Notes under the pieces: generated by a model
The model's input: the letters and a program-made list of their open reading frames with translations, nothing else
Databases searched by the model: none
What the model was told of the DNA's origin: nothing
Program-made: the position numbers and the translations under genes
NCBI RefSeq assembly: GCF_000425665.1
Contig: NZ_AUDW01000019.1
Coordinates: 1 to 53,755, forward strand
Source: Gemella cuniculi DSM 15828
GTDB taxonomy: Bacteria > Bacillota > Bacilli > Staphylococcales > Gemellaceae
DNA length: 53,755 nucleotides
Direction of reading: 5' to 3'
Shown: positions 1-9,453 of the stretch, piece by piece
Position numbering within the stretch: the first letter of the stretch is position 1
Layout: every line of letters starts with the position of its first letter

Positions 1-629
1 CATTAGTAAAAAATGCATGGGCAGGAAATTACTGGTTAGGTGCAGATGGGAAAATGGCGACAAACAGCTGGATAGATAATAGTAAATATTATGTAGGAAG
101 TGACGGCTCCTGGATAAAAAATTTTAAGATAACAAGTTCAGATAATCGTAATTTGAATAAAGTTTTAGACATAGCTCGTGACTATTTAGGTGTAAAATCT
201 GGATCTAATGAACATAGAAAAATAATAGACGCATATAATTCGATTAATCCAAAACCAGTAGGTTATACCGCTAAATATTCAGATGATTGGTGTGATATAT
301 TTATAACTACAGTTTTTCAACAAGCAGGACTTAGTAACCTAATTGGGAGAGAATGTGGTGTTCAACGTCACATTAATATTCTGCAACAAAAAGGAATATG
401 GCAAGGTAAAAGTCTTCCGAAACAAGGTGATATCGTCACATTTGATTGGGATGGCGGTGGTTGGGCTGACCATATTGGTATAGTAGAATCTGTGAATAAT
501 GGAATGATCACTACGATAGAAGGTAATTCAGCTGATTACGTAGGTAGTAAAGAAAAAACAAAAGTGAATAGAAAAACTTACGATTGGAATTCTCGTTATA
601 TAAAAGGATATGCGAGACCAGTGTATTAA
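1..629 (+). CDS. CHAP-domain cell-wall hydrolase with choline-binding-type repeat (5' truncated by window)
   Basis: The gene enters from the left edge; codons are in frame from base 3. The visible part starts inside an aromatic wall-binding repeat (NAWAGNYWLGADGKM, then NSWIDNSKYYVGSDG) almost identical to repeats of the gene at 2896, so the protein is probably held on the cell surface by choline-binding or glucan-binding type repeats. The C-terminal 150 residues look like a CHAP amidase/endopeptidase: a Cys in DDWCDIF, a His in WADHIGIV and an Asn in IEGNS fit the catalytic Cys-His-Asn set. Its expected role is peptidoglycan cleavage during growth, separation or lysis. Signal peptide and upstream repeats lie outside the window. 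A hairpin terminator follows. The family call is firm; the exact bond cleaved is unknown. Confidence 0.8.
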   Translation, partial: LVKNAWAGNYWLGADGKMATNSWIDNSKYYVGSDGSWIKNFKITSSDNRNLNKVLDIARDYLGVKSGSNEHRKIIDAYNSINPKPVGYTAKYSDDWCDIFITTVFQQAGLSNLIGRECGVQRHINILQQKGIWQGKSLPKQGDIVTFDWDGGGWADHIGIVESVNNGMITTIEGNSADYVGSKEKTKVNRKTYDWNSRYIKGYARPVY

Positions 630-652
630 TGGAAAATTTATAAGTAGGAAGT

Positions 653-717
653 GGAGTGACTTTATAAAAAGATGATTTTTATATTAAAATCATGATTTTC
701 AAGTCGCTCCTATTTGT
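653..717 (+). terminator. Terminator after the CHAP hydrolase gene
   Basis: GGAGTGACTT (653-662) pairs with AAGTCGCTCC (701-710) with one G-T wobble. A second inner stem, ATGATTTT with AAAATCAT, fills the loop, and a T-rich tail follows. Confidence 0.65.
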
Positions 718-786
718 TTCATAAAGAAAAAAATAGTATAATGAAGATAATTGTCTTGTAAAATAAATAAAGTGAGGTTTAATAAT

Positions 787-1473
787 TTGATAAAAAAATT
801 AATAACATCATTTGGGATAAGTATAGTATCAATAACTGTAGTTTCTACATCAGCTAGTGCAGAATGGATAAAAGATCAGCAAAACAAGTGGATTTATTAT
901 GAAAATAATTCAGTGATAAGAGATTATAAAGATCAGAAAAATGCTGTGGAGCCAATGGAGTTTTCTCAATATTATCAAGCTGATGCGAGATGGGGAAATA
1001 AAAGATATGGACTATCTAATCTCAGAATAACAGGGTGTGTGCCAACCTCACTAGCTATGATTATTTCAGCAATAAAAGAAGAGGTAACACCAGTTCAAGT
1101 GGCAGATTACATATATAGTACAACAATGGAGATGAATACCACTTTTACAGGAACATCAAGTCTTGGTGCAAAAGAGGCAATTGTGCATTGGGGGCTTAAT
1201 TATAGGGTCATAAATTCTAAAAATGAGCTAGTGGCAGCACTAAAGAGTGGGAAAATTGTTTATGGAGCTGTAGGGCATGGGATTTTTGTTAATGGTTATA
1301 GCACACATGCCATAATATTAAGTGGATACCATAATGGAAACACTAAAGCGATAGATCCAGATAATATGTATAAAACTAATAAATGGTACAGTGTAGAAGA
1401 TATTTGGAATGAGAGAAGTTTGGGACCAGAAGACACAGCTATAGGTGGGGCATTTATGGCGATTTATAAATAA
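787..1473 (+). CDS. Secreted C39-like (Peptidase_C39_2) cysteine peptidase, short form
   Basis: A secreted protein of 228 aa if started at TTG 787, which has an AGTGAGG Shine-Dalgarno 8-9 nt upstream and begins a clean signal peptide (MIKKLITSFG...SASA, cleavage near A25). Reading can be extended to TTG 751, but no ribosome site is seen there. After one degenerate aromatic repeat (EWIKDQQNKWIYYENN) comes a C39-like papain-fold domain: Cys84 in GCVPTSLAM, His in THAIILSGY, Asp in AIDPDN. It is closely similar to the C-terminal domain of the gene at 2896 but has lost nearly all wall-binding repeats. It probably cleaves peptide bonds at the cell surface; whether the target is a wall cross-bridge or protein cannot be told. 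Confidence 0.75.
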   Translation: MIKKLITSFGISIVSITVVSTSASAEWIKDQQNKWIYYENNSVIRDYKDQKNAVEPMEFSQYYQADARWGNKRYGLSNLRITGCVPTSLAMIISAIKEEVTPVQVADYIYSTTMEMNTTFTGTSSLGAKEAIVHWGLNYRVINSKNELVAALKSGKIVYGAVGHGIFVNGYSTHAIILSGYHNGNTKAIDPDNMYKTNKWYSVEDIWNERSLGPEDTAIGGAFMAIYK

Positions 1474-1512
1474 AAGATAGATGGAAAATTTATTTTTCCG
1501 TCTATCTTTTTA
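1472..1512. terminator. Bidirectional terminator between the C39-like gene and galE
   Basis: AAAGATAGATGGAAAA pairs with TTTTCCGTCTATCTTT (one wobble), followed by TTATTA. A-rich and T-rich flanks on both sides let it serve both convergent genes. Confidence 0.75.
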
Positions 1513-1571
1513 TTAATTCAATATTTATATGTTGATTATTGATTTGATAAATAGAGAGTTAAGAAGAATTT

Positions 1572-2594
1572 TTATTCGTTAAATCCATTAGGATGTTTGC
1601 TTTGCCATCTCCATGAATCTTGACACATACGTTTCACATCAAATTCTGCAACCCAACCTAATTCTTCTTTTGCTTTGGTTGGATCAGAGTAACATGCAGC
1701 GATATCACCACTTCTTCTAGGTGCGATTACATATGGTATTTCATGTCCCACTGCTTCTTCGGCACTTTTAACGATATCTAAAACAGAATATCCAATACCT
1801 GTTCCTAGATTATACTTAGTAAGACCACTACCTTTTTCTAATTTTTTAAGGGCTGATACGTGTCCACGAGCAAGATCTACAACATGTATATAATCACGCA
1901 CCCCAGTACCGTCATGCGTATCAAAATCATTACCAAAAACATTAACTTTTTCCAATTTACCAACTGCCACTTGCATTACGTATGGAAGTAAGTTGTTTGG
2001 AATACCTGTTGGGTCTTCACCAAGATCACCACTTTCATGAGCTCCAATAGGATTGAAATAACGAAGAAGTACAACATTCCATTCATTGTCAGCAGTATAA
2101 ATATCTCCAAGAATTTCTTCAAGCATAAGTTTAGTACGTCCATAAGGATTAGTTACTGATAAAGGAAAATCTTCTTTAATTGGTAGTGTGTGCGGATCAC
2201 CATAAACTGTTGCAGAAGAACTAAAAATTATATTTTTACAATTATTTTTTTCCATAACTCTACACAATGTAGTAGTTCCAGCAACATTATTGTCATAATA
2301 TTTTAAAGGGATTTGACAAGATTCACCAACTGCTTTAAGTCCGGCAAAGTGAATTACTCCAAAAATATTTTTTTCTTTTTCAAAAACTTCATTAAGTTTT
2401 TCTTCATCACGAACATCAATTTCATAAAAAGTTACTTTTTTTCCAGTAACTCTTTCTATAACTTCTAAACTTTTTTTATTAGCGTTGTAAAGATTATCCA
2501 CAACAACTACTTCATTTCCACTATTTAATAATTCTATACAAGTGTGAGAGCCAATGAACCCAGCCCCACCTGTTACTAGTATTTTTTTACTCAT
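1572..2594 (-). CDS. galE: UDP-glucose 4-epimerase
   Basis: Cytosolic SDR-family epimerase of 340 aa, full length for GalE, interconverting UDP-glucose and UDP-galactose for wall polysaccharide or galactose use. Visible are the NAD-binding GGAGFIGSHTCIELL at the N-terminus, the catalytic SSSATVYG segment and YGRTK (the YxxxK pair), and NPIGAH with the usual C-terminal substrate region (RRSGDIAACYSDP). The start is fixed by the canonical MSKKILVTGGAGFIG N-terminus, yet the only Shine-Dalgarno (TAGGAGG) lies 31 nt upstream, with a perfect CTTATC-N6-GATAAG hairpin in between (see the regulatory entry). It supplies the same sugar-nucleotide pool as galU at 12224. Confidence 0.96.
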   Translation of the reverse strand: MSKKILVTGGAGFIGSHTCIELLNSGNEVVVVDNLYNANKKSLEVIERVTGKKVTFYEIDVRDEEKLNEVFEKEKNIFGVIHFAGLKAVGESCQIPLKYYDNNVAGTTTLCRVMEKNNCKNIIFSSSATVYGDPHTLPIKEDFPLSVTNPYGRTKLMLEEILGDIYTADNEWNVVLLRYFNPIGAHESGDLGEDPTGIPNNLLPYVMQVAVGKLEKVNVFGNDFDTHDGTGVRDYIHVVDLARGHVSALKKLEKGSGLTKYNLGTGIGYSVLDIVKSAEEAVGHEIPYVIAPRRSGDIAACYSDPTKAKEELGWVAEFDVKRMCQDSWRWQSKHPNGFNE

Positions 2595-2632
2595 ATTATT
2601 TTGTTCTTATCAAAAAAGATAAGTTCCTCCTA
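2595..2632 (-). promoter_or_regulatory. galE initiation region: Shine-Dalgarno - hairpin - AUG
   Basis: On the minus strand: TAGGAGG (2632-2626), 2 nt, stem CTTATC (2623-2618), loop of six T, stem GATAAG (2611-2606), 11 nt AACAAAATAAT, then ATG. Linear spacing from SD to AUG is 31 nt, too far for normal initiation. If the stem folds, the spacing becomes about 13 nt. The same layout occurs at the rhodanese gene and grdC. Confidence 0.6.
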
Positions 2633-2775
2633 TAATTTTATATTCTTAATTTTAAAGTAACGGAGGTAAACTGTCAATTAAAAACAAAATTTTGATAATG
2701 TATAATAATTGAATAAAGTAGAAAAAATTGACAAAAATCTGGAGTGAAAGGGATTTAATCGGATATTGACAATGC

Positions 2776-2810
2776 TATAACTATATGAAAGATGTATCCA
2801 TATAGTTATA
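2776..2810. repeat. 12-bp perfect dyad upstream of the C39-like wall protein gene
   Basis: TATAACTATATG (2776-2787) and CATATAGTTATA (2799-2810) form a perfect inverted repeat with an 11-nt loop, just after a consensus TTGACA (2766-2771). It lies about 90 nt before the gene at 2896. It could be an operator overlapping the promoter or an mRNA-leader hairpin. The rest of the 2633-2895 gap is A/T-rich with no gene seen. Confidence 0.5.
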
Positions 2811-2895
2811 TTTATGGTATATTTTGAAATATTTAAAACTATATTATAAAATAGAAGTTGAGTAATTTATAAATAGCAGAGGTGAAAAATATACA

Positions 2896-4017
2896 ATGAA
2901 TAAAAATAATATAAAATTTAGTTTGGGAATGTTGATGGTGTTAATCACTCCAATAACAGTAAATAGTATGGTAGAAAAGACAGTATATGCAAAACAAGGT
3001 TGGCAAAAAGAAGGGAATACATGGTATTATTATAATCAATCTGGGTCGCTAGTAAAAAATGCGTGGGCAGGAAATTACTGGCTAGGAGCAGACGGAAAGA
3101 TGTCAACAAATAGCTGGGTAGATAATAATAAATATTACGTAGGAAATGATGGATTCTGGGTAAAAAACGCTAAGAAAACAGGTTGGCAAAAAGAAGGGAA
3201 TACGTGGTATTATTATAATCAGAATGGAACACCAGTAAAAAATACATGGGTGGGAAATTACTACCTAGGAAAAAATGGAGCAATGCTGACTAATTCATGG
3301 GTATACGATAATAACTATAGAGCGTGGTATTATTTAAATCAAGATGGAAGTTATGCAAGAAATAAATGGGCAGGGAACTACTGGCTAGGAGCAGATGGAA
3401 AGATGTCAACAAATAGCTGGGTAGATAATAATAGATATTATGTGGGAAGTGATGGGAAATGGATACCTGATGTTACTTCCACTATTACACCAGCTTTAAA
3501 TATGCCACAATACTGCCAAGGAGATCCACGTTGGGGGAGTAGAAAATATGGTTTTGCTAATATGAAAGCCAGTGGGTGTGTTCCAACGTCACTATCTATG
3601 ATTTTCACAGGCTTGGGAAAACCTACAACACCGGTTCAAGTAGCTGATATAATTTATAATGAAACAAATGAGATGAATGTTAGAGAAATAGGAACAACAG
3701 CTTTAGGAGCGGCTCATGCGATAAAAAGATGGGGATTTAGTTATAGTGTTATACAATCAAAAGAGCAGTTGATTTCTGTGTTACAAAAAGGACAACCTGT
3801 ATACGCAACAGTGGGGAGTGGAATATTTACAAGAGCAGGATTAACACATGCAATAGTACTTAGTGGTTATAATAATGGGAAAACTAAAGCTATGGATCCA
3901 GATAGCTCATATACGACAGGGAAATGGTATGACATAAATACGATTTGGAATCAAAGAAGTACAGATCCTTCGGATACAAGATTAGGAGGAGCTTTTATAG
4001 CAATTTTTAAAAATTAA
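2896..4017 (+). CDS. Secreted C39-like peptidase with choline-binding-type repeats
   Basis: 373 aa. Signal peptide to about residue 33 (...VYAKQ), then alternating aromatic wall-binding repeats between about residues 35 and 190 (GWQKEGNTWYYYNQSG, NAWAGNYWLGADGKM, NSWVDNNKYYVG and variants, with one divergent RAWYYLNQDG unit), then a C39-like papain-fold domain with Cys228 in GCVPTSLSM, His in LTHAIVLSGY and Asp in AMDPDS. The repeats should hold it non-covalently on choline-decorated or similar wall polymers. The AGAGGTG site sits 11 nt before ATG. The catalytic domain is a paralogue of the 787 gene, and the repeats are nearly the same as those of the CHAP gene at the left edge, so the three genes are a shuffled family. 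Confidence 0.85.
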   Translation: MNKNNIKFSLGMLMVLITPITVNSMVEKTVYAKQGWQKEGNTWYYYNQSGSLVKNAWAGNYWLGADGKMSTNSWVDNNKYYVGNDGFWVKNAKKTGWQKEGNTWYYYNQNGTPVKNTWVGNYYLGKNGAMLTNSWVYDNNYRAWYYLNQDGSYARNKWAGNYWLGADGKMSTNSWVDNNRYYVGSDGKWIPDVTSTITPALNMPQYCQGDPRWGSRKYGFANMKASGCVPTSLSMIFTGLGKPTTPVQVADIIYNETNEMNVREIGTTALGAAHAIKRWGFSYSVIQSKEQLISVLQKGQPVYATVGSGIFTRAGLTHAIVLSGYNNGKTKAMDPDSSYTTGKWYDINTIWNQRSTDPSDTRLGGAFIAIFKN

Positions 4018-4026
4018 GGATTATAT

Positions 4027-4066
4027 AAAGATGACAAAGCGGATATCTGCGTTGTCATCTTTTACT
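4027..4066 (+). terminator. Terminator after the C39-like wall protein gene
   Basis: AAGATGACAA pairs with TTGTCATCTT (4052-4061) around a short GC-containing loop and is followed by TTACTTTTA. Confidence 0.8.
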
Positions 4067-4108
4067 TTTAAGTTTAGAGGTAACGTTTAGCATTCAACAA
4101 CTCACCTA

Positions 4109-4137
4109 TTGCGAAATATGTATAAAATTGGTATACT
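4109..4137 (+). promoter_or_regulatory. Sigma-A type promoter of leuS
   Basis: TTGCGA (4109-4114), 17-nt spacer, TATACT (4132-4137), 37 bp before the leuS start. The leader is too short for a T-box and none is seen. Confidence 0.7.
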
Positions 4138-4174
4138 ATAGGGGAGACAACTTGAAGCGAAGGAGTGTGTTTTT

Positions 4175-6604
4175 ATGGTATATAACCATAGAGTTATAGA
4201 AAAGAAATGGCAAAAATATTGGGAAGAAAATAAAACATTTAAAACATTAGATGATCATATAAAAGAAAAATTTTATGCATTGGATATGTTTCCTTATCCG
4301 TCAGGAGCAGGATTACACGTAGGGCATCCAGAAGGATATACCGCAACTGATATTCTAAGTAGATATAAAAGAGCGAATGGATATAATGTTCTTCATCCTA
4401 TGGGGTGGGATGCATTCGGTCTGCCTGCTGAACAATATGCTTTAGATACAGGTAATGATCCAAGAGAATTTACTAAGAAAAATATTGACACTTTCCGTCG
4501 CCAAATAAAAGAATTAGGTTTTTCTTATGATTGGGATCGTGAGGTAAATACTACTGATCCTAATTATTATAAGTGGACACAATGGATCTTTAAAAAACTT
4601 TATGAAAAAGGACTTGCTTATGTTGATGAAGTTCCTGTAAACTGGTGTCCAGCATTAGGAACAGTTCTTTCTAATGAAGAGGTTATTGATGGTAAATCTG
4701 AACGTGGAGGACATCCAGTAGAGCGTCGTCCTATGCGTCAATGGGTTTTGAAAATTACAGATTATGCAGAACAACTTTTAGCTGATCTTGATATTCTTGA
4801 TTGGCCAGAAAGTTTGAAGGCTATGCAAAGAAACTGGATTGGTAAATCCCAAGGAGCAGAAATTGATTTTGAAATATATGGAATTGAAGAAAGTTTTACA
4901 GTATTTACCACTCGTGCAGATACAATTTATGGGGTTTCTTACTGCGTACTTGCGCCTGAACACAAATTAGTAGAAAAAATTGTTACTAGTGAGCAGCAAG
5001 AAGCGGTAAACGAGTATTTAGATTTAGTAAAACGCAAATCTGATTTAGAAAGAACAGACCTTAATAAAGATAAAACAGGAGTATTCACAGGAGCTTACGC
5101 GATAAATCCTGTTAGTGGAAAAAAAGTAGAGATTTGGATAGCTGATTATGTATTGGCTTCTTATGGTACTGGTGCTGTTATGGCAGTTCCTGCTCATGAT
5201 GAACGTGATTACGATTTTGCTACTAAATTCAATTTAGAAATAACGCCAGTTATTGAAGATAATGGTGAAGTAGTTGTTCCTTTTTATGGGGATGGTAATC
5301 ATATTAATTCTGAGATTATTAATGGACTTAATAATGAAGATGCTATTGCTAAAATCATAGAATTTTTAGAAAAAAATAATGTAGGACGTAGCAAAGTAAC
5401 TTATAAATTACGTGATTGGTTATTTTCAAGACAACGTTATTGGGGAGAGCCTATTCCGATTATTCATTGGGAAGATGGTACTATGACTACTGTTCCAGAT
5501 AGTGAGTTACCATTATTGCTTCCTGAGACTGATAATATAAAACCATCAGGAACTGGAGAGAGTCCACTAGCTAATATAGAAGAATGGTTGAATGTTGTTG
5601 ATCCAGAAACTGGTAAAAAAGGTAAAAGAGAAACTAATACGATGCCTCAATGGGCGGGATCTTGTTGGTATTATTTACGTTATATTGATCCTCATAATAA
5701 CGAAATGTTTGCAGATCCAGAAAAGTTAAGATATTGGTTGCCGGTAGATGTGTATATTGGAGGAGCAGAACATGCTGTACTTCATCTATTATATGCTAGA
5801 TTTTGGCACAAAGTTCTTTATGATTTAGGATTAGTCCCAACTCGTGAACCATTCCAAAAATTATTTAACCAAGGTATGATTCTTGCAGAAGGGAAAGATG
5901 GTCGTCCTGAAAAAATGTCTAAATCAAAAGGAAATGTAGTAAATCCAGATGATATTATTGTTTCGCATGGAGCAGATACTCTTCGTGTTTATGAAATGTT
6001 TATGGGACCTCTTGATGCCTCTATTGCATGGAGTGAGAATGGGCTTGATGGATCACGTCGATTCCTAGATAGAGTGTATCGTTTGTTTGTTGATGAAGAA
6101 ACAGGAAAAGTAAACGAAAAAATCCAAGATAAAGTTAATGAAGAGCTAGAGATTAGCTATAACTACACTGTGAAAAAAGTATCAGAAGATATTGAAACAC
6201 TAGGATTTAACACTGCAATTTCGCAACTTATGGTGTTCGTTAATGACTGCTATAAAGCTGAATATATTCCACGTGAATACGCATTAGGATTTATCCAACT
6301 TTTAGCACCATTTGCACCACACTTAGCGGAAGAAATGTGGGAAATTTATGGTAATGAATCTTCAATCTCATATGTAGCATGGCCAAAATTTGATGAAACT
6401 AAACTAGTAAGTGATACTGTAGAGATAGTTGTTCAACTTATGGGGAAAGTCAAAACTAAATTAGATGTTAAAAAAGATTTAACTCCTGCAGAATTAGAAC
6501 AGATAGTATTAACAAATGAAGAAGTTAAAAATTTAGTAGAAGGAAAACAAATTATAAAAGTAATAGTTGTTCCAGGAAGATTAGTAAATATTGTAGCAAA
6601 ATAA
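4175..6604 (+). CDS. leuS: Leucyl-tRNA synthetase
   Basis: Charges tRNA-Leu with leucine. 809 aa, the normal bacterial length. Class I signature HVGH at 48-51 (in [11 protein letters not shown]), KMSKS at 580-584 ([13 protein letters not shown]), the CP1 editing domain in the middle ([24 protein letters not shown]) and an anticodon-binding C-terminus. The [19 protein letters not shown] segment is typical of Bacilli LeuRS and is one of the main clues to the organism. AAGGAG lies 9 nt before ATG. It is followed 11 nt later by khpA, probably co-transcribed. Confidence 0.98.
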   Translation: MVYNHRVIEKKWQKYWEENKTFKTLDDHIKEKFYALDMFPYPSGAGLHVGHPEGYTATDILSRYKRANGYNVLHPMGWDAFGLPAEQYALDTGNDPREFTKKNIDTFRRQIKELGFSYDWDREVNTTDPNYYKWTQWIFKKLYEKGLAYVDEVPVNWCPALGTVLSNEEVIDGKSERGGHPVERRPMRQWVLKITDYAEQLLADLDILDWPESLKAMQRNWIGKSQGAEIDFEIYGIEESFTVFTTRADTIYGVSYCVLAPEHKLVEKIVTSEQQEAVNEYLDLVKRKSDLERTDLNKDKTGVFTGAYAINPVSGKKVEIWIADYVLASYGTGAVMAVPAHDERDYDFATKFNLEITPVIEDNGEVVVPFYGDGNHINSEIINGLNNEDAIAKIIEFLEKNNVGRSKVTYKLRDWLFSRQRYWGEPIPIIHWEDGTMTTVPDSELPLLLPETDNIKPSGTGESPLANIEEWLNVVDPETGKKGKRETNTMPQWAGSCWYYLRYIDPHNNEMFADPEKLRYWLPVDVYIGGAEHAVLHLLYARFWHKVLYDLGLVPTREPFQKLFNQGMILAEGKDGRPEKMSKSKGNVVNPDDIIVSHGADTLRVYEMFMGPLDASIAWSENGLDGSRRFLDRVYRLFVDEETGKVNEKIQDKVNEELEISYNYTVKKVSEDIETLGFNTAISQLMVFVNDCYKAEYIPREYALGFIQLLAPFAPHLAEEMWEIYGNESSISYVAWPKFDETKLVSDTVEIVVQLMGKVKTKLDVKKDLTPAELEQIVLTNEEVKNLVEGKQIIKVIVVPGRLVNIVAK

Positions 6605-6615
6605 GGAGAATATAT

Positions 6616-6840
6616 ATGGAAGAATTAATCTATAATATTGTAAGTGAAATAGTAGAACATAAAGAAGAAATTAAAATAGAAAAATTGGTAAAAAATGCAC
6701 GTGAACATTACATTTTAACTGTTCACCCAGATGATTGCGGTCGAATAATCGGAAAAAAAGGGACAGTGATAAATGCTATTCGTACAGTGCTTAATTCAAC
6801 TAATTTTAGTAAAAAAGTTTACTTAGATTTAGTAGAATAA
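6616..6840 (+). CDS. khpA: KH-domain RNA-binding protein KhpA
   Basis: 74 aa, a single KH domain with the RNA-binding loop GRIIGKKGT flanked by hydrophobic beta and alpha segments. KhpA partners with KhpB (Jag) in Gram-positive cocci and influences small RNAs and cell division. AAGGAG 7 nt before the ATG; starts 11 nt after leuS and so is probably in its operon. In many Firmicutes khpA sits next to rpsP, so the leuS neighbourhood differs from the common arrangement. Confidence 0.88.
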   Translation: MEELIYNIVSEIVEHKEEIKIEKLVKNAREHYILTVHPDDCGRIIGKKGTVINAIRTVLNSTNFSKKVYLDLVE

Positions 6841-6858
6841 AGAAATATAATCCAAGAA

Positions 6859-6890
6859 AAAATCCGGAGGACATAGGTTCTTCGGATTTT
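6859..6890 (+). terminator. Probable terminator after khpA
   Basis: AAAATCCG (6859-6866) pairs with CGGATTTT (6883-6890), extended by one wobble and one A-T pair. The downstream tail is only weakly T-rich, so it may be an attenuator. Confidence 0.5.
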
Positions 6891-7042
6891 GATTAGGTAT
6901 TAGTTTCAGAATAAAATAGTAAAATAAAACTATAAGAGGAAATAGTGGAAATTCACTTATGTTTATGATCAATTAAAGAAATATTATAAAATTTAAAATT
7001 GGTAAAAAGAATAAATTTTTATTAAAGGATGTGATTAGTAGT

Positions 7043-7540
7043 ATGCTTAGAAAAATAACTAACGAAGATGTGGTAGCTGTAGCAAAGTTAAATAAAGAAG
7101 TTTGGGGTACTACTTACAAAAACATTATAAACACTAATTTTTTAGAAAGTATTTCTGTAGAAAAATGGGCGGAAAATATAAAACATGGGATTATAGAAGG
7201 AGAAATTCAGGGATATGTGGTTAGTATAGAGGATAAAATTGTAGGTGTTATTATGTATGGCAAAAGTCGTCAAAAAGAGCTAGCTTATGATTATGAAATA
7301 TATACATTAAATATTTTACCTAAATTTCAAAAATATGGTTTTGGTAAGTTGTTGTTAAAAAAAGTACTCAAGAATTTAAAGTTTTGTGATAGAATATATC
7401 TAAGGGTTTTGAGAGAAAATAGGAAGGCTCGCTCTTTTTATGAAAAACAAGATTTTGTTGACACAAAGAGAAGATCAACAAGATGTTTTTTTGATTTTGA
7501 ATTTACAGAATGTATTTATGAATATAAATTCGAGAAGTAG
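7043..7540 (+). CDS. GNAT-family N-acetyltransferase
   Basis: 165 aa from ATG 7043 (a GTG at 7031 is fused to the AAAGGAT ribosome site and is unlikely). GNAT fold: the acetyl-CoA loop is a degenerate Q/R-x-x-G-x-G/A (PKFQKYGFGKLLL), preceded by a beta-strand YTLNILP and followed by IYLRVLRENRKARSFYEKQDF, the usual motif B. The substrate cannot be inferred. It lies 13 nt before pgeF and is probably co-transcribed with it. Confidence 0.8.
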   Translation: MLRKITNEDVVAVAKLNKEVWGTTYKNIINTNFLESISVEKWAENIKHGIIEGEIQGYVVSIEDKIVGVIMYGKSRQKELAYDYEIYTLNILPKFQKYGFGKLLLKKVLKNLKFCDRIYLRVLRENRKARSFYEKQDFVDTKRRSTRCFFDFEFTECIYEYKFEK

Positions 7541-7553
7541 TGGAGGTTTATTT

Positions 7554-8255
7554 ATGCAAGAGAGAGATAATATATATTTTATAGAAGATGATAATATAAA
7601 AGTATTATTTACGAAAAGAAATCTTGATGCAAAGAATAGTGAAGATATAGCAAATATATGTCAAGAGTATAATTTGAATTTTAAAAATTTAGTTTTTAAT
7701 ACTCAAGTACATGGTAGTGATGTTCGCATTATAAAATCGAGTGAGGATATTAGAAAAAATGGTTTCGAAGCAGACGGATTAGTAACACATTTAACAGAAG
7801 TCCCATTATTGATTTTTACTGCAGATTGTGTCCCGTTGGTTTTTTATGATAAAGTTACAAAGACAGTTGCACTTGCACATGCAGGTTGGAGGGGAACTTT
7901 TAGTAATATTGCTGGGGAAATAATAGGAATTATGATGAAGAAATATAAGTGTGAAGAAAAAAATATTAAAGTTATTTTAGGTCCATCTATTTCTTGTGAA
8001 AATTATGAAGTTTCCTATGAACTTATTCAAAAATTTTCTGATCTCCGTATAAAGGAGTATTATAAACAAAAAGCGGAAAAATATTTTTTAAATCTATGGG
8101 CAATTAATAAAGAATTACTTTTAAGAAGTGGTATCTTAGAGAAAAATATTAAAATTAGTAATTTTTGTACAGTTAGGGACAATGATAAATTTTTCTCTTA
8201 TAGATTAGATAATCAGACAAAAAAAAGAATAGGAACACTAATTCAAATTGATTGA
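7554..8255 (+). CDS. pgeF: Multicopper/laccase-fold purine nucleoside phosphorylase-like protein (YfiH/PgeF family)
   Basis: 233 aa from ATG 7554, which has TGGAGG 7 nt upstream; the frame is open further upstream but overlaps the acetyltransferase gene. Family marks: TQVHGSDV, GFEADGLVT, FTADCVPLVFYD with HAGWRGTF, GPSISCENYEV and NFCTVRDNDKFFSYR. The Cys and His residues of the zinc site of the family are present. Members act as peptidoglycan-editing factors or as adenosine/inosine phosphorylase-deaminases; which applies here is not visible. Cytosolic. Confidence 0.88.
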   Translation: MQERDNIYFIEDDNIKVLFTKRNLDAKNSEDIANICQEYNLNFKNLVFNTQVHGSDVRIIKSSEDIRKNGFEADGLVTHLTEVPLLIFTADCVPLVFYDKVTKTVALAHAGWRGTFSNIAGEIIGIMMKKYKCEEKNIKVILGPSISCENYEVSYELIQKFSDLRIKEYYKQKAEKYFLNLWAINKELLLRSGILEKNIKISNFCTVRDNDKFFSYRLDNQTKKRIGTLIQID

Positions 8256-8326
8256 TTTTAAATTCGATATAATTTTAAAAAATTGAGGTATTAGAAGTAA
8301 GAATAATAAAAAGAGAGGAATTTTTG

Positions 8327-8860
8327 ATGGAAAAAGATATAAAACTAGTAGAACAGATTGCAACATTTAAGAGATTACCTAAGGGAGACAGTAGATGGAG
8401 AATTGCGTTTTACTACATAGCAAAAGAATTCTGGGATTTAGAAGAAATTTACGTAATAATTGATAAAAATTTGTACATTGAGCAGGGATTAAAAATACCT
8501 GTTTTTAGAGAATATAAAGAAGTGCAAGGGTTTCAAATTTTTTCTAATTATGCAAAAGCTTATGACTTCGTAAGAAAACAAGGTGATATGTTTGCACTTG
8601 AAGGAGGTAAAAATTTGATAGGTAGAATTCGTCAAGGAGCATTCCGCGAGGTTTTTGCACCGTTTTTTGCTGAACAGAAGTTTAATTATATTTTGAATGA
8701 AGATGAGGGGATGTTTGCTGATACGTTTGAAAGATTACTTGCTGTAATGGAGGCGAGCGACAATTACATTGTAGATGAGGCTCAAGAAGAGTATTTAAAA
8801 GCCGGAGATATTCAAAAGTTTTTTTCGGATATTTGCGGTAAGTATATAGTGTTAATCTAA
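8327..8860 (+). CDS. Conserved hypothetical protein
   Basis: 177 aa from ATG 8327, with AGAGAGG 8 nt before it. Not recognised. Soluble, mixed alpha/beta, no signal peptide or membrane segment. N-terminal part WRIAFYYIAKEFWDLEEIYVIID, then a possible nucleotide- or surface-binding stretch FALEGGKNLIGRIRQGAFREVF and an acidic C-terminus. A distant resemblance to SseB-like proteins is only an impression. Ends at a strong terminator shared with the convergent membrane-protein gene. Confidence 0.65.
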   Translation: MEKDIKLVEQIATFKRLPKGDSRWRIAFYYIAKEFWDLEEIYVIIDKNLYIEQGLKIPVFREYKEVQGFQIFSNYAKAYDFVRKQGDMFALEGGKNLIGRIRQGAFREVFAPFFAEQKFNYILNEDEGMFADTFERLLAVMEASDNYIVDEAQEEYLKAGDIQKFFSDICGKYIVLI

Positions 8861-8889
8861 AAAATATACAGACAATATTTATAATAAAG

Positions 8890-8928
8890 AAAACACTGGT
8901 AAAATTTAGCTGTCGACCAGTGTTTTTT
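8890..8928. terminator. Bidirectional terminator
   Basis: AAAACACTGGT (8890-8900) pairs perfectly with ACCAGTGTTTT (8916-8926), followed by TT. It lies between convergent genes ending at 8860 and 8932. Confidence 0.88.
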
Positions 8929-8931
8929 ATA

Positions 8932-9453
8932 TTATTTATTTTTAAAATAATTTATTCCATAAGCAAATGCAACGAATACAATAACGATATAAAGGGTGTA
9001 GCTAGTATATGTAGTATTGCTAAGAATATTTACTAAATAACTTTGTGCAGTTATTGGAATAAATATAGCAAAAATGGTTAGTGTTAAAGTTTCTTTCCAA
9101 AAAATTACAACAAGTAAAATAAATATGACCAAAGTTAAAAGAAAGAAAGTTACTCTAGGAATTTCTACAAAAAAGTTATCCGGATTAGGTAGAGGATTAT
9201 AGTAAAAGAAAATAATTGCTAAGAGTACTAAGACAAGAACTATGCCGTTTTTTTCTTTTTCGGGACTTTTAAGAACATCTTTTATCAAAAATAAATACCC
9301 CGCAACAAGCCATAAAATAAAAATTAAGAAAGTTACGCCAAAATTAAAAACATTTAACTTGCGAGATAAATCAAAATTCAATTTAAATGTATATAAAAAC
9401 ATAAAAACTAAAACTAGGGAACCTAGTACAGAAAAATATCTATTTATTTTCAT
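8932..9453 (-). CDS. Six-helix membrane protein of unknown function
   Basis: 173 aa from the ATG at 9453, which has TTGAGG 6 nt before it (a TTG inside that ribosome site is not used). About six hydrophobic helices (for example YFSVLGSLVLVFMFLYTF, FGVTFLIFILWLVAGYLFLI, TFFLLTLVIFILLVVIFW, YTLYIVIVFVAFAYG) separated by short loops. No motif recognised. It may be functionally related to the small divergent membrane gene at 9588. Confidence 0.65.
   Translation of the reverse strand: MKINRYFSVLGSLVLVFMFLYTFKLNFDLSRKLNVFNFGVTFLIFILWLVAGYLFLIKDVLKSPEKEKNGIVLVLVLLAIIFFYYNPLPNPDNFFVEIPRVTFFLLTLVIFILLVVIFWKETLTLTIFAIFIPITAQSYLVNILSNTTYTSYTLYIVIVFVAFAYGINYFKNK

Noticed and set aside
4067-4174. T-box riboswitch before leuS
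   Set aside because: The leader from the promoter is only about 30 nt and has no T-box sequence or terminator.
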